From contig JAGGTG010000216.1 in assembly GCA_021163905.1 (NCBI GenBank), positions 1-6,827 of the forward strand: a DNA stretch of 6,827 bases, written 5' to 3'. Below are positions 1 through 6,401 of this stretch, piece after piece. Below the pieces are notes generated by a model. It saw only the letters and a list, made by a program, of their open reading frames with translations. It did not search any database and was not told the origin of the DNA. The translations under genes and the position numbers were made by a program. The DNA comes from Candidatus Aerophobota bacterium. Lineage in GTDB: Bacteria > Aerophobota > Aerophobia > Aerophobales > B3-G15. Within the stretch, counting starts at the first letter, position 1. Each line of letters opens with the position of its first letter.

Positions 1-162
1 AAACACACCAGACAAACCAAATCAACCAAATAAACCAAAGTAACCAAACACACCAGACAGACGAGATAGACGAGACAGACCAAACAGACGAGACAGACCA
101 AACAGACGAGACAGACGAAATAGACGAAATAGACGAGATAGACCAGATAGACGAAACAGACG
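1..162. repeat. Degenerate 9-nt tandem repeat array (left copy, open at window edge)
   Basis: Positions 59-157 divide exactly into eleven 9-nt units of the form AGACSARAY (for example AGACGAGAT, AGACGAGAC, AGACCAAAC, AGACGAAAT), followed by a partial AGACG at 158-162. The same 9-nt phase continues leftwards from 58 to 5 in more diverged units (ACACCAGAC at 5-13 and again at 50-58; AAACCAAAT at 14-22), so the array enters from outside the window. The period is a multiple of three, so the minus strand stays open and would translate as Leu-Ser/Phe-Arg/Gly repeats. I regard that reading as an artefact of the repeat, because it has no separate start signal and no family resemblance. A related short block lies at 5733-5773. 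Confidence 0.85.
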
Positions 163-209
163 TTTTACAGGACAGCCCTGAGATTTCCCGAAACTGGAGA
201 AAAGAAGAG

Positions 210-237
210 TTGACAAAATAAGGTTATGAATTAGGAT
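210..237 (+). promoter_or_regulatory. Sigma-70-type promoter of the exbB operon
   Basis: A perfect -35 box TTGACA at 210-215 is followed after 16 nt by TAGGAT at 232-237, which matches the TATAAT consensus at four of six positions. Transcription would begin near 243-246, giving a leader of about 20 nt before the exbB start at 266. A strong Shine-Dalgarno (AAGGAGGAG, 255-263) lies within that leader. No operator-like palindrome is obvious around it, so regulation, for example by iron, cannot be read from the sequence. Confidence 0.65.
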
Positions 238-265
238 AAAAACAACCTAAAGTTAAGGAGGAGTT

Positions 266-877
266 ATGCTTGATATACTTATAAAAGGTGGAATTTTGAT
301 GATACCTCTTCTGTTCTGTTCTGTATTAGCCTTAGCTATAATTATTGAGAAATTCATCGCTTTAAGAGTTATTGAAGCTCGTTCTCGTAGGTTTGTGGAA
401 AAAATAAGGAGTATAATTAATGGAAACGAGGATAATAAAATAGAGAAGGTTTTAGCTCTTTGCGAGATGACCTCTTCTCCTCTTGCCAGAATTTTAAAAG
501 CTGGTATTCAAAAGAGAAATAAAGGAAAGGAAGAAATAAAGGAAGCCATACAGGAGGCTGGATCTCTGGAGATCCCTTATCTTGAGAAATGGTTAAAGGT
601 TCTTGGTACCATTGTTACGGTAGCCCCTCTTATTGGTCTTCTTGGGACGGTAATGGGAATGATAAAAGCCTTTAATGTAATTGCGGTTCAGGGGACAGGA
701 GAGCCGGGAGCTCTGGCAGGAGGAATTGCCGAGGCTCTTATAACCACAGCAGTTGGCCTTACCATCGCTATTCCGGCCCTTATCTTTTACAATTACTTTA
801 TGCACAGAACTGATAAAATAATAAGGAGTTTTGAGATAGTTAGCAGCGAATTTATAGATTTTCTCGTTGGAGAGTAA
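266..877 (+). CDS. exbB: ExbB/TolQ/MotA-family proton channel subunit, probably ExbB
   Basis: The 203-aa product is an inner-membrane component of the ExbB-ExbD motor, which uses the proton-motive force to energise TonB. Three membrane segments can be seen: about residues 10-28, 111-135 and 155-177. This is the normal ExbB topology, with the large loop (about 35-110) in the cytoplasm. The family signature GLLGTVMGM is at 124-132, and the third segment carries the expected small and polar residues (EALITTAVGLTIAIP). The ATG is supported by AAGGAGGAG at 255-263, although the spacing is short. It is the first gene after the promoter and its end lies one nucleotide before the preferred exbD start. 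Sequence alone does not sharply separate ExbB from TolQ; the tonB gene two places downstream decides for ExbB. Confidence 0.93.
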   Translation: MLDILIKGGILMIPLLFCSVLALAIIIEKFIALRVIEARSRRFVEKIRSIINGNEDNKIEKVLALCEMTSSPLARILKAGIQKRNKGKEEIKEAIQEAGSLEIPYLEKWLKVLGTIVTVAPLIGLLGTVMGMIKAFNVIAVQGTGEPGALAGGIAEALITTAVGLTIAIPALIFYNYFMHRTDKIIRSFEIVSSEFIDFLVGE

Positions 878-878
878 T

Positions 879-1298
879 TTGAAGTTTAATCGTCCTCGTT
901 CAAGATCTGAGGAGGTTTTTATAAACCTTACCCCTCTTATTGATGTGGTATTTCTTTTGCTTATTTTCTTTATGGTTTCTACTACTTTTGCTACCATAAG
1001 GTATGGGATAAAGGTTAACCTTCCCAGGACTGTCACACCTCAGGAAAAGGTTAAGGAGAATATTGTTATTTCCATAACTAAAGATGGACACATATATCTT
1101 GGCAAAGTTTGGATAAAAAGAGAAGATAGGCTTGTCAGCCTTTTGAGAAAACAGATTAAGAAAAGAGGTGGTATGGTTGTAATAAATGCTGATAAAGATG
1201 TAAAACATGGCAGGGTTGTAAGGGTTATGGATCTTGCCAGGATGGCTGGAGCTACAAGGCTGGGTATTCTTACCTTTCCAGAAAAGGAAAAAAAATAA
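879..1298 (+). CDS. exbD: ExbD/TolR-family biopolymer transport protein, probably ExbD
   Basis: The 139-aa product is the partner of ExbB. A short basic cytoplasmic N-terminus is followed by one membrane helix (about residues 18-37) and a periplasmic domain. The helix contains LTPLIDVVFLLLIFF, in which Asp22 corresponds to the essential proton-carrying aspartate of the family. I place the start at the TTG at 879 because GGAGAG (869-874) sits 4 nt upstream and because the product then begins MKFNRPRSR, typical of ExbD. An in-frame TTG at 867 would add four residues and overlap exbB, but it has no ribosome-binding site of its own. The stop TAA overlaps the tonB start (TAATG, 1296-1300), implying translational coupling. 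ExbD rather than TolR is inferred from the adjoining tonB. Confidence 0.92.
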   Translation: MKFNRPRSRSEEVFINLTPLIDVVFLLLIFFMVSTTFATIRYGIKVNLPRTVTPQEKVKENIVISITKDGHIYLGKVWIKREDRLVSLLRKQIKKRGGMVVINADKDVKHGRVVRVMDLARMAGATRLGILTFPEKEKK

Positions 1299-2110
1299 TG
1301 GTAAAGAAAGATTTTTTTAAACTCGGGCTTTTAATCTCAGTTGGGGCTCATTTTTCCCTTCTCGTATTTTTTCCAACATGGAGAATGTATATTCCCTCCC
1401 CCAAACCTAAGATTATACCGGTTGCTCTTATTGATGTTAAATTAGCAACAAAGGCAAAAAAAGCTCCTCCACCACCTCCCTCTCAGAAAAAGGTTGTTGA
1501 GAAAAAAGTAGCTCCAAAGGTTTTACCGGTAAAGATCACTCCTCAACCTTCTGAGAACTTACCTGTTGTTGCGCCTCGTGTTAGATCTAAAGGTAAAATC
1601 AGGGTACCATTTCCATCTCCCCGTTTAAAGCCAGTTATTACTCAAAGAAAGATAGTAACTGCTTTTAAGGAAGAAAAAGAGGTTAAGAAACTTCCCTTAG
1701 GATCACCGGTTAACCCTGGACTTCCCGCTAAAATACCCTCTCCTGTGTATGGAAAAATCCCTTCATTTACTCCTTCAACGGGGACTGAAAAGAAGGGAAA
1801 ATTAGCTATCACGGGAGAACAGGAATCTCCTATTAAATTTAGAGGGTTGGGAACCAGAAAAATAGAGAGAAAAGTTATGCCAAGGTACCCTAAAGAGATG
1901 GAAAAAAGAGGTATTGGAGGAGAAGGGGAAGTAAGGGTTTATGTAGCTCCAACTGGAGAGGTTTTGAGTGTTGAGATTGTACAGACTTCTGGTTGGATTG
2001 CTTTTGACGAGGAAATTAGAAATACCCTGTACAAATGGAGATTTAGTCCTATTAATGAAAATGTTGTAATGAGCTATCCTGCTGTCTTCAAGTTTACTTT
2101 GAAAAAGTAA
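1298..2110 (+). CDS. tonB: TonB-family energy transducer
   Basis: The 270-aa protein spans the periplasm and carries energy from ExbB/ExbD to outer-membrane receptors. The visible parts, in order, are: an N-terminal signal-anchor helix (about residues 9-26) after a basic start; a proline- and lysine-rich linker (about 35-165, including [10 protein letters not shown] near 56-65); and a C-terminal TonB domain (about 188-270) with the YPKEMEKRG motif near 197-205, the [13 protein letters not shown] strand pair, and the WRFSP motif near 247-251. The start ATG overlaps the exbD stop by one base, with AAGGA at 1284-1288 as a modest ribosome-binding site. The length is typical. No TonB-dependent receptor lies in the window, so the cargo is unknown; the downstream aryl-CoA ligases make an aromatic or metal-complex substrate conceivable, but that is speculation. 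Confidence 0.93.
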   Translation: MVKKDFFKLGLLISVGAHFSLLVFFPTWRMYIPSPKPKIIPVALIDVKLATKAKKAPPPPPSQKKVVEKKVAPKVLPVKITPQPSENLPVVAPRVRSKGKIRVPFPSPRLKPVITQRKIVTAFKEEKEVKKLPLGSPVNPGLPAKIPSPVYGKIPSFTPSTGTEKKGKLAITGEQESPIKFRGLGTRKIERKVMPRYPKEMEKRGIGGEGEVRVYVAPTGEVLSVEIVQTSGWIAFDEEIRNTLYKWRFSPINENVVMSYPAVFKFTLKK

Positions 2111-2171
2111 ACTTGTTAAAACTACCTGTACAGATTTTTCCCAATTTTTTTACCAGGAGGAGAAGTTAAAG

Positions 2172-3473
2172 ATGATCTGGAATCCTAAATACGAGTGTAT
2201 GCAGAGGGATGAGCTTGAGAAGCTTCAGCTTGAGAGATTGAAAAAAACCGTAGAGAGGGTATATAACAATCTTCCTTTTTACAAAAATAGGTTAGATAAT
2301 GCCAGGATAAGGCCCGAGGATATAAAGTCTCTGGATGATTTAAAAAGGCTACCCTTCACCACCAAGGATGATCTTCGTGAGAATTATCCTTTTGGTCTGG
2401 TTAGTGCTCCTTTAAAGGATATAGTTGAGGTTCATATGTCCTCTGGCACTACAGGAAAACCCGTAGTAGATGCCTACACAAGGGCCGATATAAATCTGTG
2501 GGCAGAGGTAATGGCTCGAGCACTGGTTAGTGCAGGAGCCACCTCCAATGATGTAATTCAAAATGCCTATGGATATGGTCTTTTTACAGGAGGGTTGGGT
2601 GTTCATTATGGAGCTAACAGGATAGGTGCAAAGATCATTCCCATCTCTGGAGGGCAGACAAAACGTCAGATTATGATAATGAAAGATTTTTCTTCCACAA
2701 TTATTACCTGCACTCCTTCCTATGCTCTGCATATTGCAGAAGTAGCAGAGGAAATGGGAGAGGATCCAACCAAGCTTCCTGTAAGAGTGGGAATCCTTGG
2801 GGCAGAATGCTGGTCAGAAAATATGCGTGCAGAAATTGAGAAAAAGTTAGGGATTTTAGCACTTGATATTTACGGACTAACCGAGATTATAGGACCGGGA
2901 GTTGCCCAGGAGTGTGAATATAAGGAAGGTTTGCATATCTATGAGGATCATTTTCTTCCCGAGATAATCGATCCTGATACTCTGGAGCCAGTTCCTGAAG
3001 GAGAAGAAGGGGAGCTTGTTATAACAACCCTCACAAGGGAGGGAACCACTCTTTTAAGATACAGGACAAGGGATATTACATCTATAACTTACAGGCCCTG
3101 CAGGTGTGGGCGTAGTATGGCTCGAATATCTAAGATAAAAGGTAGAACCGATGATATGCTTATAATAAGGGGGGTTAATATATTTCCCTCTCAAATTGAA
3201 AATGTGCTTATGAAAATAGACGAAGCAGAACCTCATTATCAGCTGATTCTTGAGAGAAGAAAAGGCCTGGATGAGCTTACAGTTGAGGTTGAAACTACAC
3301 CCGAGATATTCTTTGATGAGGTAAGAAAAATAGAGGAAATTGAAGCAAGGATTGCAAAGGATATAGAGGATAATCTTGGGCTTAGAATTCAGGTCAAGTT
3401 AGTTGAGCCAAGGAGCATTGAAAGAAGTATGGGTAAGGCAAAAAGATTAATTGATAAGAGGGAACTTAAGTGA
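2172..3473 (+). CDS. paaK: PaaK-type AMP-forming aryl-acid CoA ligase, copy A
   Basis: The 433-aa product belongs to the phenylacetate-CoA ligase branch of the adenylate-forming enzymes. These make an acyl-AMP from an aromatic acid and ATP and then transfer the acyl group to CoA, in the cytoplasm. Visible motifs are the phosphate-binding loop SSGTTGKP (90-97), YGLTE (234-238), YRTRD (297-301), [11 protein letters not shown] (324-334) ending the large domain, and a C-terminal [12 protein letters not shown] (419-430) with the family's conserved lysines. Cys247, His255, Cys310 and Cys312 form a plausible metal site, which I infer from spacing. The start has an ideal AGGAGGAG (2155-2162). It follows tonB after 61 bp without a clear terminator. 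The true substrate is unproven; phenylacetate, indoleacetate or another aryl acid would fit. Confidence 0.92.
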   Translation: MIWNPKYECMQRDELEKLQLERLKKTVERVYNNLPFYKNRLDNARIRPEDIKSLDDLKRLPFTTKDDLRENYPFGLVSAPLKDIVEVHMSSGTTGKPVVDAYTRADINLWAEVMARALVSAGATSNDVIQNAYGYGLFTGGLGVHYGANRIGAKIIPISGGQTKRQIMIMKDFSSTIITCTPSYALHIAEVAEEMGEDPTKLPVRVGILGAECWSENMRAEIEKKLGILALDIYGLTEIIGPGVAQECEYKEGLHIYEDHFLPEIIDPDTLEPVPEGEEGELVITTLTREGTTLLRYRTRDITSITYRPCRCGRSMARISKIKGRTDDMLIIRGVNIFPSQIENVLMKIDEAEPHYQLILERRKGLDELTVEVETTPEIFFDEVRKIEEIEARIAKDIEDNLGLRIQVKLVEPRSIERSMGKAKRLIDKRELK

Positions 3474-3482
3474 GGTAGAAAA

Positions 3483-3914
3483 ATGCCTATTAAGCAGATT
3501 TCTGTTTTTCTGGAAAATAAGATAGGTAGATTAGCTGAGATTACATCTCTTCTGGAGAAGGAAAATATAAATATTAGGGCGCTGGCAATTGCTGATACTA
3601 CAGAATTTGGAATACTGAGAATGATAGTGGACAAACCAGAGCAGGCAGTTAAAGTTTTAAAAGACAACGGATTTGCAGCCAAGGATACAGAAGTAATAGT
3701 GGTAAAGGTACCAGATAGACCAGGAGGACTGGCTAAAATTCTTAAAATGCTGAAGGAATCCTCCCTTAACGTGGAGTATCTTTATGCATTTGTAAAACAA
3801 TCAGGTGAGGATGCTCTGGTTGTATTTAGAATTGATAATATAAAAGAGGCTATTAATAGGTTTAATCAGACTGGAGTGGAAACCTTAAAGGCTGAGCAGA
3901 TCTATAAGTTATAA
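3483..3914 (+). CDS. Double-ACT-domain protein A (ligand sensor paired with ligase A)
   Basis: The 143-aa protein consists almost entirely of two ACT folds, about residues 3-70 and 71-141. ACT domains bind amino acids or related small molecules at their interfaces. The first repeat shows ENKIGRLAEITSLLEKENIN, where the Asn-x-x-Gly turn before the helix is the usual ligand-binding position. The second shows VPDRPGGLAKILKMLKES at the same place. No catalytic or DNA-binding domain is attached. Such stand-alone double-ACT proteins are often found beside PaaK-type ligases in anaerobes, and a regulatory role on the ligase is inferred from that pairing. The ATG has GAGG (3472-3475) overlapping the ligase A stop codon, which suggests coupled translation. 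The ligand cannot be read from the sequence. Confidence 0.88.
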   Translation: MPIKQISVFLENKIGRLAEITSLLEKENINIRALAIADTTEFGILRMIVDKPEQAVKVLKDNGFAAKDTEVIVVKVPDRPGGLAKILKMLKESSLNVEYLYAFVKQSGEDALVVFRIDNIKEAINRFNQTGVETLKAEQIYKL

Positions 3915-3918
3915 AAAT

Positions 3919-5217
3919 ATGAGGGAAAAGGATATTCAATATCTGGATAAAGAGCAGCTGTACGAGCTTCAACTTAGTCGTTTTAAAAGAACCATTGAGA
4001 GGTTATTTACCAGCTCACCTTTTTACAGCAAGCTATGGAAGAAAAGCGGTATAAGTCCAGATAAAATAAAATCACTACAGGATATAAGAAGATTTCCCTT
4101 TACAAGTAGAGAGGATTTAAGAAGAAATTTTCCCTTTGGACTTCTTACCCTGCCTTTAGAAAAGGTTGTCAGAGTTCACACTTCAACTGGAACCACAGGA
4201 AAGCCAAAAGCTATATTTTTCAGTAAAAGAGATATTAATGAGGCAGCCAGATTAATTGCCCGTTCAATGAAGATGACCGGAGCAAAACGTGGTGATGTAT
4301 TTCAAAATATGATGAGTTACGGGCTTTTTACAGGAGGACTTATTTTCCACTATGGAGCTGAAAGATTGGGTGTTCTGGTAATACCTGCAGGGGCTGGAAA
4401 TACTGAAAGGCAAATTGAGCTAATGCAGGATTTCAAGACAACTATTGTGCATATAACTCCAAGTTATGCCTTATATCTGGCAGATGTACTGGAAGAGAGA
4501 GGAGTTGATCCCAAAAATGATCTTGATCTTCGCATTTTTTACCTTGGAGCCGAGCCTTATTCCGAGGAAACCAGGGATAAGATAGAAAAAATTTACGGTG
4601 TAGACGCCTTTAACTCCTATGGCCTTTCCGAAATGAATGGTCCAGGAGTGGCCTTTGAATGTAAGAGAAAAGATGGGATGCATGTCTGGGAGGATAATTT
4701 TATACTGGAGATAATAGATCCTTTAACTGGAGAAAATCTTCCGGATGGCGAGGAAGGGGAGCTTGTTTTATCCACTATAAATAGAGAAGCAATGCCAATT
4801 ATAAGATACAGAACAGGTGATATTACCTATGTTTATCCAGAAAAGTGCAGATGTGGAAGAACCCACAGAAGAATATCCCGAATTAAAGGAAGAGTGGATG
4901 ATATGTTTATCATTAGAGGTGTGAATGTGTTTCCTTCTGAAGTTGAGAGGATAATAATGAATTTTCCAGAGGTTGCCAGGAATTATCAAATTATTCTTGA
5001 GAGAGAAAGTTCTCTTGAAGTTATGAGAGTTAAAGTTGAGATAAAAAAAAGATTTTTTGATGGATCTATTGAACATCTAAGATCTCTTCAGGAGAGGATA
5101 AAAAATAAAATAAAATCCGAGCTAATGGTAACTCCCAAGGTAGAGCTAATCGAGCCGGGAACACTTCCCAGAACAACGGGTAAATCCCGGAGAGTTATTG
5201 ACAACAGGAAATTATAA
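3919..5217 (+). CDS. paaK: PaaK-type AMP-forming aryl-acid CoA ligase, copy B
   Basis: The 432-aa paralogue of copy A has the same motif order: STGTTGKP (89-96), YGLSE (234-238), YRTGD (297-301), GRVDDMFIIRG (324-334) and C-terminal TTGKSRRVIDNR (419-430). Cys248, His255, Cys310 and Cys312 are kept, matching the possible metal site in copy A. Over the 37-residue block around the phosphate loop, 23 residues are identical to copy A. The copies differ in the stretch after DVxQN ([16 protein letters not shown] in [17 protein letters not shown] in B), where acid-pocket residues are expected, so different substrate preference is likely. It starts 4 nt after the preceding stop and has no recognisable Shine-Dalgarno, so it probably depends on ribosomes terminating at ACT protein A. 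Confidence 0.92.
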   Translation: MREKDIQYLDKEQLYELQLSRFKRTIERLFTSSPFYSKLWKKSGISPDKIKSLQDIRRFPFTSREDLRRNFPFGLLTLPLEKVVRVHTSTGTTGKPKAIFFSKRDINEAARLIARSMKMTGAKRGDVFQNMMSYGLFTGGLIFHYGAERLGVLVIPAGAGNTERQIELMQDFKTTIVHITPSYALYLADVLEERGVDPKNDLDLRIFYLGAEPYSEETRDKIEKIYGVDAFNSYGLSEMNGPGVAFECKRKDGMHVWEDNFILEIIDPLTGENLPDGEEGELVLSTINREAMPIIRYRTGDITYVYPEKCRCGRTHRRISRIKGRVDDMFIIRGVNVFPSEVERIIMNFPEVARNYQIILERESSLEVMRVKVEIKKRFFDGSIEHLRSLQERIKNKIKSELMVTPKVELIEPGTLPRTTGKSRRVIDNRKL

Positions 5218-5220
5218 AAA

Positions 5221-5655
5221 ATGAGTAAAGTTCAGCAAATTTCGGTGTTTGCCCAGAATAAACCGGGAAAGATAAAACGTGTTACCGATATTTTGTCCAG
5301 AAACAGCATAAATATCAGGGCTATAACTATAGCAAGTGGGGATGAGTATGGAGTGATAAAACTGCTGGTTGATGATCCAGGTAAAGCTTATCAGGCTCTT
5401 GCAGAGAAGGGCCTTTCAGTAGCCTTAAATGAGGTTCTTGCTATAAAGATGGAGGATAAGCCTGGAGGATTACACAGGATAATGGAAATTCTGGCAGAAA
5501 ACAATATAAATGTAGAGGATGCCTATGGGTTTGTAATTAAATCGGGAAAAATTGCTGTTCTTGTTGTAAATGTCAAGGATATTAAAAAGGCAAAGGAGGT
5601 TCTTCTTTTTAAGAGGATACATCTACTTGAGGAAAAGGACCTTTATCAGCTCTAA
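5221..5655 (+). CDS. Double-ACT-domain protein B (ligand sensor paired with ligase B)
   Basis: The 144-aa protein is a paralogue of ACT protein A, with two ACT repeats at about residues 4-72 and 73-142. Conserved landmarks are QQISVFAQNKPGKIKRVT at the start of repeat one, SINIRAITIA in its second strand, and EDKPGGLHRIMEILAENNIN in repeat two. The ligand turn is Asn-Lys-Pro-Gly here but Asn-Lys-Ile-Gly in copy A, and the segment after the second strand is ASGDEYG rather than ADTTEFG. The ligand may therefore differ. The ATG lies 3 nt after the ligase B stop, with AGGAA at 5206-5210 as a weak ribosome-binding site. It is the last gene of the plus-strand run; no strong terminator follows. Confidence 0.87.
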   Translation: MSKVQQISVFAQNKPGKIKRVTDILSRNSINIRAITIASGDEYGVIKLLVDDPGKAYQALAEKGLSVALNEVLAIKMEDKPGGLHRIMEILAENNINVEDAYGFVIKSGKIAVLVVNVKDIKKAKEVLLFKRIHLLEEKDLYQL

Positions 5656-5732
5656 ATTCCTATCGGGTCTTTTATAGAACACCAGAAAATTCTCTCCCAC
5701 CTAACCAGCCCGACAAAAAGGACAAATCAAAT

Positions 5733-5773
5733 AGACAAGACAGACGAAAAGGACGAAATAGACGAGATAAACG
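5733..5773. repeat. Degenerate 9-nt tandem repeat (right copy)
   Basis: Four consecutive 9-nt units, AGACAAGAC, AGACGAAAA, GGACGAAAT and AGACGAGAT, are followed by a partial AAACG. They share the unit, phase and strand orientation of the array at 1-162; AGACGAGAT occurs in both. The less regular sequence just left of it (CGACAAAAAGGACAAATCAA, 5711-5730) may be further decayed units. The block ends 4 nt before the mature 3' end of the tRNA-Phe gene, on the opposite strand. Confidence 0.75.
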
Positions 5774-5777
5774 TATA

Positions 5778-5850
5778 TGCCGGGGCGCAGAATCGAACTG
5801 CGGACACCGGGATTTTCAGTCCCGTGCTCTACCGACTGAGCTACCCCGGC
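5778..5850 (-). tRNA. trnF: tRNA-Phe (anticodon GAA)
   Basis: The complementary strand gives a complete 73-nt cloverleaf. The acceptor stem pairs GCCGGGG with CCCCGGC and the discriminator is A. The D arm is GCTC-AGTCGGTA-GAGC. The anticodon arm is CGGGA-CTGAAAA-TCCCG with GAA at plus positions 5815-5817, and the T arm is CGCAG-TTCGATT-CTGCG. All stems are fully paired, so the gene looks functional. The 3' CCA is not encoded (the next genomic bases are TAT), so it must be added after transcription. The gene is convergent with the seven-gene run to its left. Confidence 0.97.
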
Positions 5851-5949
5851 ATTTATTGTTTATTTAAGATTTCAGGGACTTGATCCTTATCTAAAAAATA
5901 TAAGAACTTTCAGGCTGTTTTACTATTTTTAATATATATGATTTTTTGA

Positions 5950-6141
5950 GATAAGTCAACATTCACCCTAACCCAACTTCCCAAATGGAAATTGGAGATT
6001 GGTATCAGGAAAGAGTTTGAACTTTTGTTATATACTACATGCCTTCTTACAACAGATATAAGTGAGTTAAGTAAGGGATGGAGGTTAAAAGAGGTGAAAG
6101 AGGCAGTGCAATTTGGGACTGGGCCACTTAATCTTTTATGA
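5950..6141 (+). pseudogene. Open frame resembling a coding remnant, family unknown
   Basis: Between the stop at 5947-5949 and the stop at 6139-6141, 63 codons are open. The reading has a protein-like mix of residues: KWKLEIGIRKEFELLLY, then ISELSKGWRLKEVKEAVQFG, then a final PLNLL. It contains no ATG; the TTG at 5992 is possible but has no good ribosome-binding site. I do not recognise a family. Amphipathic spacing and Lys/Glu richness suggest a fragment of a former gene rather than random sequence, but this is a judgement by eye. Confidence 0.3.
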
Positions 6142-6147
6142 TTAAGT
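6126..6147. repeat. 8-bp inverted repeat (hairpin)
   Basis: ACTTAATC (6126-6133) and GATTAAGT (6140-6147) are perfect inverse complements around the 6-nt loop TTTTAT. The right arm covers the end of the open frame at 5950-6141 and lies upstream of the small ORF at 6164. No T-run follows on either strand, so a standard intrinsic terminator is unlikely. Confidence 0.5.
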
Positions 6148-6163
6148 ATACTGGATATCAATT

Positions 6164-6280
6164 ATGTCAGATTATATAGCTGAGCTCTCGGAGAAGCTGA
6201 AAGCACTCTCACAAAAAGAAATAGACGATGCAGTGAAAATTAAAAAGTTTGAGTTGATTAAAAAGATTGTGGAAGAGTGA
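6164..6280 (+). CDS. Small hypothetical ORF, 38 aa
   Basis: An ATG at 6164 opens 38 codons ending in TGA at 6278-6280. The product is very charged and likely helical: it begins MSDYIAELSEKLKALSQ and continues with Lys/Glu-rich sequence to IVEE. There is no Shine-Dalgarno before the ATG, and the frame is closed by a TAA at 6143-6145, so it does not extend upstream. Hydrophobic residues are spaced about 3-4 apart, as in a coiled coil or helical pair. It could be a true small protein, an antitoxin-like remnant or chance. I do not recognise it. Confidence 0.3.
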   Translation: MSDYIAELSEKLKALSQKEIDDAVKIKKFELIKKIVEE

Positions 6281-6401
6281 GCTTGATAGGTAAGTTTTGT
6301 CTTATCACCCCAGTTATTAACCATTTATATTCTCTATATGTGCTTTGTTATTTGACTTTGTGAGTTGTTTGAGTAAATTAAGAGTGGAGAAAAATAATTT
6401 T

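Noticed and set aside
1..162. CRISPR array
   Set aside because: Units are 9 nt, directly tandem and without unique spacers; a CRISPR needs repeats of about 23-40 nt separated by spacers of similar size.
22..216. Minus-strand 64-codon frame rich in Leu-Ser-Arg / Leu-Phe-Arg repeats
   Set aside because: It is produced by the 9-nt tandem array, whose period keeps the frame open. It has no convincing ribosome-binding site and no homologous domain.
2111..2171. Separate promoter or terminator between tonB and ligase A
   Set aside because: TTGTTA at 2113-2118 has no acceptable -10 box at the right distance, and the T-runs at 2135-2150 are not preceded by a stem.
5656..5730. Rho-independent terminator after the last ACT gene
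   Set aside because: Only a 5-bp match (TCGGG 5663-5667 with CCCGA 5709-5713) across a 41-nt loop can be found, and there is no T-run. Too weak to call.
5778..5800. attB/attR site at the tRNA-Phe 3' end
   Set aside because: An attachment repeat would show a second copy of the tRNA 3' end. I find none in the window, and the integrase remnant lies on the 5' side of the tRNA rather than the 3' side.
5910..6161. Minus-strand 83-codon frame
   Set aside because: No ribosome-binding site and no recognisable motif; it lies opposite a plus-strand frame with a more protein-like composition.
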